Assembly (NCBI GenBank): GCA_944990035.1 | Contig: CALYLX010000149.1 | Coordinates: 62,001-126,000 of the forward strand | Reading direction: 5' to 3' | DNA: 64,000 bases | Source of the DNA: Clitopilus passeckerianus | Lineage: Eukaryota; Basidiomycota; Agaricomycetes; Agaricales; Entolomataceae | Shown: one piece after another, positions 1 through 11,636 of the stretch | How positions within the stretch are numbered: the first letter of the stretch is position 1 | How the letters are laid out: each line of letters opens with the position of its first letter | The notes under the pieces: model-generated | What the model was told of the DNA's origin: nothing | What the model saw: the letters and a program-made list of their open reading frames with translations, nothing else | Database searches by the model: none | Made by a program: the position numbers and the translations under genes

Positions 1-720
1 GAATCACGCAGATATCTCACCAATTCCCTCAATCCTCGTGCCCACCACAGTCCTATTATATGGCTCGAGCATGTCATAGACCTTATCCGACGTCCAACCG
101 GAGCCTAGTTTCACAGTTTGGGCCTGTGGATCATACTCAAAGTCGAGGAAACTGTGCAGAGAGATTTGAACACCTGGAGTCGATGAGAAACCCGGATTCA
201 TGATGTGGCCACCGGATTTGATCTGGTTGAAGTGAGACGGTCAGGTGGATGGTCCGTCAATGAAAGGAAAGAGGAGAAGAGACAACATACTGCGAATGGA
301 GAGCGAATGTCATCCCTTCCGACAATTTTTATCTATAAACAGAGGTGGAAACTTAGTCTGCTGCCAAATCTGGCGAATCTGGATTCCTAGCGTTCTTACT
401 GCAGTCTGAACCTCGGCAATAGTTGTTGGGGCTACCCCGCAAGTTGAGTTCTGGGAAGACACCGATTCATAGTGCTGGATGGTAACTCGATACTCGGGAG
501 TATCTTGTCCCAAATTTCAAATCTATTAGCTATACCTTCAATGTCCAGGAATGCTCTGACCTGGAAAATGCACGATAGAGGGGAGTTGCTGATGAAGTTC
601 CCGGCATGCCTTTGCAGCGTTTCGATCGGTAGGTGTACCATTGACACATGCTTGAACGAAAGCGAGTAGAGTAACCAGTGAGGTAGGTAGTAGCAAAAGT
701 GGCTTTGAGAGGAAACCCAT
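1..720 (-). CDS. FAD-linked oxidase (BBE-like), 5' part only, cut by window edge
   Basis: This is the N-terminal part of a secreted flavin oxidase of the berberine-bridge-enzyme-like family (FAD_binding_4 fold). Visible exons on the minus strand are 720-561, 503-400, 332-291 and 222-21. The next intron starts at base 20 and the rest lies outside the window. Exon 1 encodes a hydrophobic signal peptide beginning MGFLSKPLLLLPTSLV. Exon 4 carries the SGGH motif, whose histidine normally bonds FAD, followed by MNPGFSST. The model was built by aligning it with the complete paralog at 22.2-24.1 kb, which has the same intron positions and phases; most residues match. A TATATAG box lies about 65 bases upstream. 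The substrate cannot be read from sequence; relatives oxidise alcohols, sugars or alkaloid-like compounds. Confidence 0.85.
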
Positions 721-784
721 TGGCGGTATAGACAAATTGGCGAAGCGCTGAGGTAAAACAACGACACGACGGCACCTTTCCGGT

Positions 785-792
785 CTATATAG
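785..792 (-). promoter_or_regulatory. TATA box of the first FAD oxidase gene
   Basis: CTATATAG lies about 65 bases upstream of the ATG at 720, a spacing close to that of the paralog at 22.2 kb. A short TGCG-type microsatellite (about 793-812) lies directly beside it. Confidence 0.5.
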
Positions 793-811
793 TGCATGCG
801 TGCGTGCGTGT

Positions 812-3800
812 GTGTAAACCGCACAAGGTCCCTCAACAGGAACGGCGGGTTCCATGATCACTTCTTTCATTACGAACGCACTATGGGTGCAACCAACTCT
901 AGAGCCGCTGTGACGTGAGATGGTCGATCTCATTTACTCGCTCTCCGTTCGTCCACGGCTGTCACTTGAACTACCCCCTCCATATGGCAACTAGTCGGCC
1001 GGAATCAGCCCCAAAGCCTCGGATTGCGCTAACCAATCTCACACCGTGTCTAACACGGCCGTTAAGATCTATTCTACGTCTGTGTGCTCGGGAACAAGCT
1101 GCTCTTGACTCCCCTAGCCACGTTTGCTCAGGATATGGTGAATAATCCGGCTCGCAAACTATGCCGTGACGAGTCGCTTTGGTCACTTTGACCATGACAT
1201 TGGTCTCGGCCGCACCGATTCACGACAATTTAATCACTTCTCTCCTCTTAAAGTCCATCTCAACTCATCATGGTGTCATGGTCATATAAATTTGCCACCC
1301 GACGAATGAATGCTACCATTTTCGACCAATAACCTCGTGATCATTTTTGTCTGTGGCAGCACTGCCGCAGCAGGTTCATTCACCTGCCAAGCATGGCACT
1401 CAGTCTCCGTCGGCCAGGTTCTAACGATGGATCTCTGCCTTGATTGATGCCTCGTATTGTGACATCCACTCCGTCTGCCGAGAACAACTGAAAAACGAGG
1501 CTACTACTTCTCTCCGAAATCTGATGATGACTTCCACGTCAAGACTTGGGACAAATCTCGATCTGTACAACAAACATGTAGTCTCAAAGAAAATAATTCA
1601 AAACACCATATAACAATAACTATATTCCCTTCTATCTTATTTACAAAGGAGAGAAGGTAATCTGAACCCGACGCTCAACGTAATCCAGAGTACATTTCCT
1701 GCCGCATCCTGACCAGAACTCCCGCTACCCAATCTCGCTAACGCTTGGTCAGTTCGATGGGAGGTTTGAAAACCGTATGTTACCGGCACCAATGACGAGG
1801 GCGATGGCGATGACTGCCCCATATGTGTTCCGTATCTCGCGAACTCGAGGTAAAGGAGTGGTCACTGGTGGTCGGTCGTCTCGCTGTGGCGGAACTTCGC
1901 CACATGTCTGGACCTTCCTGACATTAGAAGGCGATGGTGAGGATGCCGTGTGTGTGTGGGTGGATGGATGTTGAACCATGAACATCAAGGGGTCGGGAAA
2001 TGGGGAGATATATTCTGCGCACCGCACCCTGGCTCAACTGAACTTCTCGCAGCTGGCAGTAGGATCATCGACCATCACCGCTTCCCCTCGGTTCTCCTCT
2101 CCTAGCCCCACCTCATGCTCGTCCCAGCCTGCAAAGTTGCCAACACGGCCAAGCCCGGTGCTTGACGCCACGGGGACGCAGTACCCAGAGCAGAAGCTGG
2201 ACGTCGCCGGAGAGGTTTTATGAGCTCCAGCTTTACATTTTCCTGTTCCGAGGTCGACTCGGAGGGAAGTAGCCACAGACCATGAATGGTCGTGTATAGA
2301 GTATGGTGCACCAAGAGCCCAAGTGTTGGCGGCAGTGGAGGGCAGTAGGAGAGACGTGTCATCGGCTCTGGCACTGGCGTAGGGTCCTACGAATGGAGTG
2401 TCGGTCAAAGCGACAGAAACTTCGAGGATGCGTGTCGAGGTCTGGGCGGAGGAGGTAAGTAGGGGATATTGCTTGTGCCTGTGCAAGGTCGTAGTTGCTT
2501 GCCAGTACAACAAGACAGGGCCGTACGAGTTGGGGCTTAATACCAGCAACTCCTTCGGTAGATGAAGTATGAATAGGCTTTTAGGAAAGAGACTAGTGCA
2601 TCGAAGGTGTTAATCGAGGAACATGCAAGATGGCGACGGAACGTGTTCACATTGAGAGTCACAGGTCAAAAAGTCAACGACCTCCCGTCTCTAGATTCAG
2701 CGGATCGCCTCCATTATACACGTGCAAACTCCAAAGCTCATAGAAAGTCAAATACCAGACGACGTGCTGTCACATCGTCTTGCGAGACATGCGCACGGTC
2801 GGTTGAACTTGATAGTAGATGAACAAGCTGAATCGTTCTGGCAAAAGATTCTAAAGAATTGCTGGAACGAGTTACGCTGGTCACATGTGCCGTCACATTG
2901 GTCTAGACCATGCACAGCCACGATCAGCTTTTCAAGGTTCCTGTCCGAGTCGTTCCCTCATTCCTTCTCCGCCTTCTACGGACCTCATCCCTACCTCCTT
3001 CCACCCCGCACTCCAGGACTCTTCTCTCATCCCCCGCCCGAACGCCACTACCTACCTCCGAATCAAGTGCGACGCTACTTTTCGGTTTGCCCACATGGAT
3101 CGTCCCGCCGAAGGAAGGCTGATATAAGCCCAGCCACGAAGATGAATGTGAGTTCCCGATCTTCAACATGTATTTGCATTGCATGATATTTCGTTCGAGA
3201 TTTGTTCGAGATCTAGCTATTTTCTACGAGGCCAGACCGGGTGGGGACTGCTTATATGTCCTCTCTAGGTCAGGGTCCATGAGTACGATTGCCAAACAGA
3301 AGAGAGAAGTGACTATGGCATAAGGTGGCCCCTTGAGTACTGGGCAGGAGGCATATGTGCCGTTTAAAGCTGTCTGCACCTCCTACTCATTGAGTCCCAT
3401 CGCCAGCCCCTCACGCGGCGGTGTTGACCCACCTAACCACTGCCAACCAACTCTGCTCCCCCACCCGTCGCATCCCCATCCACTCGAATGTGGGCGTGGT
3501 TGTATAACGTGACCCTCTCCCGGCAGCGACGTTCCCCTCCATGCCCCACAAGCGCTCTCAATGAAATCTAAGGCTCACGCTCCCAATCTTCGCTGTGCTG
3601 CCCGATGCTGGAGATGAAACAACAGAGAGGAGATGATGGGTCGCAAATTGGCGGGAGGAAATGGAATGAGTGTTGCTGAAAGGGAGCTTTGACGTCTCCT
3701 CGACATCACCGCTGATACGAGATAATGCATTTCTATCAGGCCGCAGCCCTTGACGTCGGCCACTGCCTCTCGTCAGTCCTGGATTTCATTTCTCCCCTGT

Positions 3801-4508
3801 TCTCGTCACGTCTCCTCTCAACCCTCCACTATCGGCCTCATCATCGGCATGTTACACATTGTCGTCATTTCCACTGCATGCCCGTCTCGAAGATAGGCAC
3901 CACGCCTCGGATTAAACGACGCCAGTCAGGCTAGTGGTTATAAACCAAATGCACCAGCTCCCAACATAGCATAAAGTCCACCCTCGAAGTTCCGGAGAGA
4001 CCTGAGCAACGACGTCAACGAAGGGAGTAGATTCTGGATCTCGGAGTCGACCATATCGTGATAACGGAGAGAGAGGAAGAAATTCGACCGAGCAATCTAC
4101 TACCTCGAGGAGTCGCGACTCAAACGGCATTCAACCTCCATCTCTTGCCATTTCAGCACGTCCATCGTCGCCAGTGGCATCCTCGTTACCCTCAATTGGA
4201 GCAGGATCGTCGCCACCACTCGATTCACTTCGTTCTCGGCTACGACAGTGCTTTCTCTTGCTTCGTTTTCCCAAATAGCTTGCCGCACTCGAAGAAGGTT
4301 GGTATCATCTCAATCACGAACGTGAATGTGAGTCAGCAATGATCTTTATTCATGGGCATCGTATGATAACAATTTCCAGAAATCGTCTATTTCTACAAAG
4401 CGGGGCTAGGTACAGACTGCTTGCATGTTCTCTTCGCGGGCAACGTGCACCAGCCTGGGTAAACAAAAAGTGGGGGAAATAGGATATAGCGCCGCACGTC
4501 AGGCAGTA
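812..4508. other. Long stretch without a supported gene
   Basis: No gene could be supported here. A minus-strand open frame at 2034-2549 has no ATG. Another open frame at 1749-2027 contains a short hydrophobic run after a Ser/Thr/Pro-rich part. Together they could be the remains of a single-pass surface protein, but no splice-consistent model was found. The part from about 3030 to 3260 resembles the 3' flanks of the two small genes at 4.5-6.0 kb (see findings). The segment 4060-4430 is the 3' flank of the first of these genes and resembles the flank at 5250-5520. Confidence 0.5.
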
Positions 4509-4977
4509 TCATTGTCGACGGCGTCTCCTCTGTCGGCAGCGGCAAGGGGAATAGGCCCGAGGTGAGCGACGGTGATCTTATGACAACATACTATTAGAAC
4601 ATTGTAATGTCTCCAGCAGAATAGACATAGATGTACCTTGCCGAGGATGATGTGTCTCTTCCTCTGGGATCACGATTGGGAGAGTAGTAACCTCATGCTC
4701 AGTTGCCGTGAAACGACCGCCTTCGATTCGAACGTTTTTGGCGCCTTTGAATAGTTCGATAGAATCTAATGTAACATGTGACAATAATGAGATTGTCTGA
4801 ACCCCGTCCAGTGAAGGAAAACGTACGTGTCTGAAGGAATCCAATCTGGGCAGTGAAGTTCAGGAGACTGTTGGTGGAGACGGTCTTCACTTTGACGGCG
4901 GAGAAGCTTCCGCCGATGATCTCGATGCCGTCCGCGTCGGAAAACATGCTTATCTTCGGGTGTTCCAGAGTGCTCAT
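4509..4977 (-). CDS. Small repeat protein with Arg-rich tail, tandem copy A (115 aa)
   Basis: A short protein without a known enzymatic function. Three exons (4977-4827, 4765-4637, 4576-4509) add up to 116 codons including the stop. The protein carries the same element twice: near residue 12 MFSDADGIEIIGGSFSA, and after the first intron LFKGAKNVRIEGGRFTA. Such aliphatic/Gly/Phe-rich repeats are common at the start of Agaricomycete proteins of unknown function; I infer a small beta-rich fold. The third exon is 68 bases and encodes a basic tail containing PCRCRQRR. The start was chosen at the first ATG because an upstream in-frame TTG is not a plausible fungal start. The frame of the last exon is supported by copy B, which has the same phase, exon length and stop position. 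Confidence 0.75.
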
Positions 4978-5585
4978 GTTGAACAAGGTTGTGTATCGGG
5001 CTTGGTTTTAAAAGGCCGGAGAGGTAGTTAGAGTAATGAGTTGGATGGGTAGTAAGTATACTCGAGTTTAAGTGCAGTTTGCATTTTCGGCAAGTGAGGC
5101 CTCACCTCGCGGCAAGTTTTCAAGCCAACTCTGTGTACTCAGACAAGTACTGTACATATTGATGGCCCTGATTAATTTCTCCTTCGGTAATCAGTGGCTG
5201 TGGCTAGTTTACACCAGACAAGGATTACCCCAGGTGACGATGACGCAATTCAATGTCCACGCTTTCTTCTTCCCCTTCTCGAAATTCCATAGAGACATGG
5301 GGATCAACGACGGGATATTGCTATCTCGAGGAGTGGCCCCAAATGGCGCTTAGCGACAGGTTCCTCCCGTTCCAACACGTCCATCAAGCAGGATCTCGCC
5401 CACGACGTATGCTCCGAGTCACGAAGATCAATATGAGATCCTAATAGTCTATATTCACCGGCATCACATGCTAATAACTTTCAAGATTTGGCTATTTCTA
5501 CAATGCAAGACGGCGGGCACCAACCTGGGTGCCAGAAGGAGTAGGAGAAAATAATCTGCGACGCGAGAGTTCTGTACTCATTGTA

Positions 5586-6042
5586 TCATCGTCGAGGGTG
5601 CCTCCGTTGACGACAGCGACAAGAGGAAGAGGTTCGAGGAGCACGACGACGACCTTAGAGCAATACCGTATTAGGATCGCATCTAGTCTTCAGCAGGATA
5701 GGCATAGTCGTACCTTGGGCAGGAAAATCCGCGTCTTCTGTCGCAATCGAGAGAGCAATAATCTCAAGCTCGGTCGCTGCGAATTGGACGTTTTTGATTT
5801 GTATGTTTTTGGCACCGTTGAATAGTTCGATGGAGGCTAGGGCAAAACAAGGCCCCAAGATAGTTCAGACGCGGTGAAAACGAGGAGTGAGATGTACGGG
5901 TGTAAGGAGACGCCGATGCGGCCTCAGCCCCGTCCGAGAAATCGCCGTTGTACATGGTCTTGATTTTCAAGGCAGAAAAACTTGCACCATTTATCACAAT
6001 GCCGTCGGCGTTCGAGAACATGGTTATTTTTGGTAGTTCCAT
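5586..6042 (-). CDS. Small repeat protein with Arg-rich tail, tandem copy B (111 aa)
   Basis: Paralog of the gene at 4.5-5.0 kb, about 1.1 kb away on the same strand. Exons are 6042-5898, 5836-5714 and 5653-5586, giving 112 codons with the stop. It repeats the two-element layout: MFSNADGIVINGASFSA in exon 1 and LFNGAKNIQIKNVQFAA in exon 2. It ends in an arginine-rich tail containing CRCRQRR. Intron phases and the 68-base last exon are identical to copy A. The start ATG sits a few codons further in than in copy A. A TATAAAA box lies about 90 bases upstream. Function unknown. The repeat elements and the basic tail diverge less than the linker, which suggests they are the parts under selection. 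Confidence 0.75.
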
Positions 6043-6126
6043 GGTGCTGAGGCCAGTCGAGATTGCGAATTTGTTCTAGGGCCAAAGGGTGTGTGTGGTA
6101 GGCAGAGGAGGGAGCTGGAGCAGCAT

Positions 6127-6133
6127 TTTATAA
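6127..6133 (-). promoter_or_regulatory. TATA box upstream of small repeat protein copy B
   Basis: TATAAAA read on the minus strand, about 90 bases upstream of the ATG at 6042. Confidence 0.4.
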
Positions 6134-6149
6134 CAGGAAGATTGACGCA

Positions 6150-9066
6150 CACAACCAGGGGATTCTTCAAGGACGCTGTATGATGGCCTCATATTTACTC
6201 CGGGTTGGGGACCCTTCGCCTTCTTTTTGGTTTTAAATTCTCCAGTTGAGTCAAAACGACGGCAAAGGGCGGACCCTGATACAAGATCACATGTCCAAGA
6301 ACACTTGATATCACCCTTTAAAGTTAGAGTGGCTCGTTTGTTACATTGTCAGTCACGGTGGCTGAGTTCTTTCACTGCTTGTTGTCTCGTAACCACTTTT
6401 CGCGCCATGCCCCTCCATGTCTTCATCGGGCATATCTCATATCACAAATAGCCGCTCTACTGCCTTGTGTTGGGAATGAGACAGAACGACGCCGGTTACG
6501 CCTCCAAGCGCATCAAAAAGGGTACGACTGCGGGTCGGTCCACTCTTTACGATCTTGCGGATATCGACTTGGTGCTTATACAAGCTTGGACAGTTCTATA
6601 ATGACGTCTGCCTCCAGCCCATCCCACCGCTCACTCTGAATTTGAACGAAGATGAAGCACCATCGGTCTCCTAATTTGGCCCTACCTTCTCCCTCGTCGT
6701 GACCTGTGAGAGTACAACCGACATCGTCGGCAATACAATACTTCAAGCTTCAAAGCTTCATCCTTCGCACACCACGGCTCGTATGCCTGCTCTCTACCAA
6801 ATCCACATGCTTTCCCCGCTCATATACGCCAGCCTTGCACCTGTGCACCTTCGTCCTCCCAAGCTCGGGCTAAATTGCCACGAATCCTAAACCTCTCGCT
6901 CTTGGCGGCGTCGACCTACCCAAATACCACCAGCCCTTTCCCACCAGCGTTCGCACCTTCATCCTCCCGAGTTTGGGCGAAGTTACCTTCCGCCACAACC
7001 CTCTCGCTCTCTTGGCTTCGTTGGGTCAAATGCCTGCGATTGTGACCACAGCTGGTCATTTATGCTCCAGGTGTACAGCTCGTTGCCCTACACGCTCTCT
7101 CTGCTGGTTCTCGGCCCTCTGGAATTACTTCGGGCCTTGCTGCAACCGGTTGAAGCCTGAAGGAACCTTTACCACCGGATCCACATCGAGACGAGATGCT
7201 GCGTTAGCAGCCCATCACGGGGGTTTCAAGAAGAATGTTAACCACTACTCGCTCTCGCCTATCCTTGCTCCTATATCCGGTTTCGCCTGTCGCCAACAAT
7301 AGCAACAGCGTTAACATCAGTCGTTCCTCCTTCCCCCGCATCCTACATCCTCGCAGCTCAACCCTCAAACCTCATCGTCTCAAACTCGATCATGGACCCT
7401 CCCATGGACTCGACTGGGAGTCATTTGGTCGTTAGCCTGAACTGGGCCGATGTTTCGTTCTACGGTTCTACTCGGCATCCCAAAGATCCACCTGCGAGGT
7501 AGCATCATAAGAGCCGGAGTTAGAGGTCGTCCTTCCCCTTCCCTTCATCCTTCCTTCCACTGTCGTACTTCGCACTTCGTACTACCCGTAATCGAGCCAC
7601 CATCAAGCTCGAGGACCACCAAGCGCACGCACATGCGGTCATGTGGTCCTATCCAAGCGTACTGGTCGGATGTCCTAGACATTATCGTCGTCTTCTGCAC
7701 CAGCATCAGCACCGGCGGGAGTATGAGTACGAACACATGCCATACCCGCTTCTCAACCGTAGACCGCGATGCGTCAGATGGACTGTCGTTTGTTCCACCT
7801 TGACCTTTATCGTGGCCATCCCAATCCCCCCCCTCCCTCAACGTGCACCCCAGCTCATCCGACATTGGGCTCCACCCGCCGTCATGGATACTATGGAAAC
7901 GGTCATGCTCGTCCGCCATTTGTGTGTCTGGCTGGATGTCAGTGACGTTCTCTACGTCAGCGTCACCTAGGATTGTGGAAACGGGAATGGAATGGGGAGT
8001 TGAAGGAGGAGGAGGCGGGGGGAGGAGGTGTCGAAGTGAGGAGTGCGAAAATGGGAAGTTCGAGAGGAAGAGGAAGGGAAGAAGCAGAACAGGCGAATGT
8101 CGCTCTCCAACGACGAACCACGAGGAGCATGAAGGCCGATCGTCCCTTCCACCACTCCTTGATGACAGCCTTGTCTTCCGTTCTTTCAATGGAGGCTCCC
8201 GACAGCGCTCTCTCGGTGTCCACTTTTCTCCTCCAATCTCACCTACCGCCCTCGCGTCCGCCAGTGAATGTTCCGGGCTGTAGCCGTTTCTGACACCCAT
8301 TTCCCATTCCCATCTCGGAATCGACCATTATACTACATTTCTCTACTGAAATTCAGCCACGCCAACCATCCTTGCACTTTTTGCCCCGTTTATTCGTTGA
8401 GGCTTGACGGACATATACGCACTGGTTGTGGACGAAATGTACCGGCTCCAGTCCCATCGAGTCGTCGTTGGCATGGAAGATTGGTAGACGTGCCTACCCT
8501 GCTACCTTGCGTCTAGACCTTCCGGAGACACGTGGGCGACGGGTGCAGGGTCTTCCCAATCTTAGAATTGGGGGTCGTCGGATATTCATATACGGGAGGG
8601 GAAGGAGAACCGGAGCGGGAGTCGACCAAGAGATTTTCCATTTCAGAAGTTGCGACAATCAATAGTCGGATCCCGTTTCGTTCTGTCTTTTGCTATCGTC
8701 GAGACTAGAGTAGACGTATTCATTTTTATGCGACAAGATAATTGAGCCACAATCTATCTGATTCTTGTTGGAGGGCAATGTCTAGCTTATTCTTCTCACA
8801 CTACGAGTACAGAGCATAAGACTGGATTACTTGCAAGCCAATAAGATTTGTAACTAGAACTTTGTGCCGCAGCTTCGTCCAAGAAAATCAAGAAATTTCC
8901 TTTTGCTCCTGACCAAAACCTAACTCAACACCAAACCCATCTCCCAAACCCCCCACAGCGTAACGAAATTCAACCCAGCTTCCTCACTGAATTTCACAAA
9001 CACCTCCAGTCGTCTCTGCTTCGCTGATCGCCCCAACGCCGAAGTTACTCTGGCTTGATCGAGGTA
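6150..9066. other. Gene-poor stretch with low-complexity purine/pyrimidine runs
   Basis: No gene supported. Around 7990-8030 there is a purine-rich run (GGAGGAGGAGG type) with long open frames on both strands; the minus frame 7545-8300 (251 codons) is rich in Ser, Pro and Arg and looks like a composition artefact. The part 8700-9060 is AT-rich and holds nothing recognisable, although the missing 3' half of the neighbouring aldehyde dehydrogenase would have been expected there. Confidence 0.5.
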
Positions 9067-10292
9067 TTAATCCAGGGCACGCAGAAGATATGTCGGGATG
9101 ATGAATGAGGCTATACCGTATCCATTAATAAGACTGACGACACCAGGTGGAACACCAGCCTCATTCAAAAAATCGCATAGACGGAGGGCAGTCAGAGGTG
9201 TGACTTCGGAAGGCTGAGACCGCGTCAATTGCACAGGCGACGTGCTCAGCGCAAAGAACAACACACCTTCAAAACGACCACGTTTCCTGTGGCGAGAGCA
9301 GGTGCAAGTTTTGTCATCGCAAACATCTATAGGCTCCTTTCAGGACATTTCCAATGAGTATGAACATGAAGCTCGTACCAGAGGGAAGTTCCATGGAATG
9401 ATCGCCCCCTAACGAAGAATGAGTCTTGGTCACAGTAACGGACGGACCGAACACACCACAACTCCATAGGGTTCATGACGGCTGTACGCGAACTTTGCCT
9501 CGGTGGTCTGCCAAACGGGACCAAACGGGGATCGTCAGCTCACCATGAGGTCGGAAAGTCAGGAACCTTGGACTGACCTCCATCGTTTTTCCATGGACTT
9601 TGTCGGCCCATCCAGCGTAGTACCGAGTCATTGTAATAGCGGTGGTGATATCAACCGTCCTGGCGAACGGGAAGTTCTTGCCTTCGGAACGTGAGTTCAC
9701 CTTGTGAGGGGTTCCTATTTTTATGAGTGCTTACCGACGTTCAAGGTTTCAAGAGCAGCAAGTTCATCAGCGTGTTGCTCAATGAGATCTGCCAACTTAT
9801 ACAGGATCCTCCCTCGCTCTGCGCCGGGAACTTTGAGTCCCCACGAAGTTTTATATGCCTTTCAATGGGGTCAGAGCGAGACTAGGATGGCCAGAGTGAA
9901 AGACATCGCCTACTTTACGCGCGGCTTCAACTGCTATGTCAACGTCCTTTGAGGAACCAGCGAGGACGCTTGTGATCTTGAATCCGTTGGCTAAGGGACA
10001 AATGTGAGATGTTGATGGTAATCAATATTACCGGCGAAGATCTTGCCTGGGTTGATGATGCTACAAGGCCAATTGCGTGAATAATAGATGGACAACAGAT
10101 GAAAACTTGAAGATTGTATCTTACTCAATCTCAGAACGCTCCACGGGATCAACCCACTGTCCTCCAATGAACAGACTTAGCTCATCGTCGGATGGCATTC
10201 ATGACAGTAAAGGACGAAACTGACCCAGTATTGAAAGTGGATTTGCCTTTGAAGACGGGGGTATCGAAGTTATAGGTGAAGCTGGAAGGCAT
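9067..10292 (-). pseudogene. Aldehyde dehydrogenase, N-terminal half only
   Basis: The frame with introns removed gives the NAD-binding half of an aldehyde dehydrogenase. In order: an N-terminal MPSSFTYNFDTP, FIGGQWVDPVERS, the helix [52 protein letters not shown] (split by an intron at the second VV/G), KLAPALATGNVVVLKPSE and finally AGVPPGVVSLINGYG. Similarity stops at about 9118, after which the frame runs only into an unrelated stretch and a stop at 9067. The catalytic half, with the glutamate motif ELGGK and the active-site cysteine, is absent from the next kilobase. Splice sites of the remaining part are all intact, so the loss looks recent. It cannot act as a dehydrogenase. Calling it a pseudogene is inference; transcription is possible. 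Confidence 0.75.
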
Positions 10293-10299
10293 GGCGAAA

Positions 10300-11636
10300 A
10301 TAATATTTGAGGTAACGATAGGGGCACAGGACTAGGTGCGTAGGCTTTTAAACCCTGACGAGGAATCTTCTTCTGATGCGAAGGTTCGATAACATCAGCA
10401 TGTTGTGACCTCAAAAAATCGGATGCAGTGTTCGAACGATGGATGATAAGTAAGCACTAGTGCTTCGAGTGGTCATACATGGAGTCTGCTTACTTCGAAT
10501 ATCCTCGTCGGATAAAGAGCCGAACCGAGCATGGCTGCCTCTTGCTAATCACTGCTCCTGGGCGGCGAGAGATGACTTGCAGGACAGAAAATCGGTTGGA
10601 TTTGTGCGATCCGGCACGGATGTTCCAGTATGCTTACTAATACATAGATCACTTTCGTATGCTGGAGGACTCACTGTACACCATACAGATTGCTCCGTGG
10701 TAACACCTACGGTAATTAGCTATTCAAAATGATCATTTTGTTCTACACTGTGAATGGTCCCTACATGAGCTTCGGCAAAAGGACTACACTCCTTAGTAAG
10801 GGCAAGCATGAAGTACCTATCAGGGACCTTCGCTGGCAAGACTGAATAACTGTGGTTATGAGGAAAGGAGAGCGGGAATTTGTGCATCGTACGGTGGAGT
10901 AATCGAAGACATGGTAGCAAGAATTAGGGTTTTCTAGGCCGACTCAGAATTCAATTTATATCTTGATGGCTACCATCGGGGTTGTGGGATTTTGGAAGAG
11001 TGGTACTGACCAGGTGGACATCGTTCTGTGTACCTATGACCAGTTAATTGATGGCATAGATATGCCTATTCCCCAATAATTACGGTGCCGATGCTTCACC
11101 GAAGTAGATAAGATCATTTTGAATCGACTCTTGGAGAACAACCATCAATTCGGGACGGTATGAATGCGGAGGTAGGCGCCATTGAAGAGTGCTCATATCA
11201 GACCAAACAATCGAAACATGAAGCCACAGGGATTGGAGTTCATATGTTGTCGTAGAGAATACAAGGCATCCAACATAAACTAACAAACGAGAGCCGGGAA
11301 GGAGATTAAAGGGTGATCGGGACATCCACTGGGTATGTCCAAGATGCTTTAGAATCCATGAAGGAACGAAACAAGGAGAGGATCCCAACCTTTATGGTTG
11401 AGTCCGCGGCAAAACCGATGGATCCTCGCAGATCGGCGTGGTCCGACCTGCGATACGACCGTACTTGTCCGGAGTATTTTACTCTGAGACGTCCCATGAC
11501 ACCTTGAAACGGTGCGGCGCGGTAATCAGGCCCTTACGTTCGAATAGTTGGAATGCATGTCACACCACCATCACGTCCCAGCGATTTCTCGACATTGTGT
11601 TGAGGTCAAGCACTCTTTCGATTATCAGGAGTATAA
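10300..11636. other. Stretch without a supported gene
   Basis: No gene supported. Minus-strand open frames at 10720-10920 and 11080-11388 have neither convincing starts nor recognisable domains. The second has a hydrophobic segment near LLVYVGCLVF, so a decayed membrane protein is possible. Confidence 0.4.

Noticed and set aside
2034..2549. 171-codon minus-strand frame followed by a possible membrane segment
   Set aside because: No ATG and no workable splice model; kept only as a remark on the gene-poor stretch.
7545..8300. Longest open frame of the left half (251 codons, minus strand)
   Set aside because: Ser/Pro/Arg-rich over a purine-rich run; long open frames exist on both strands at the same place, with no domain and no introns.
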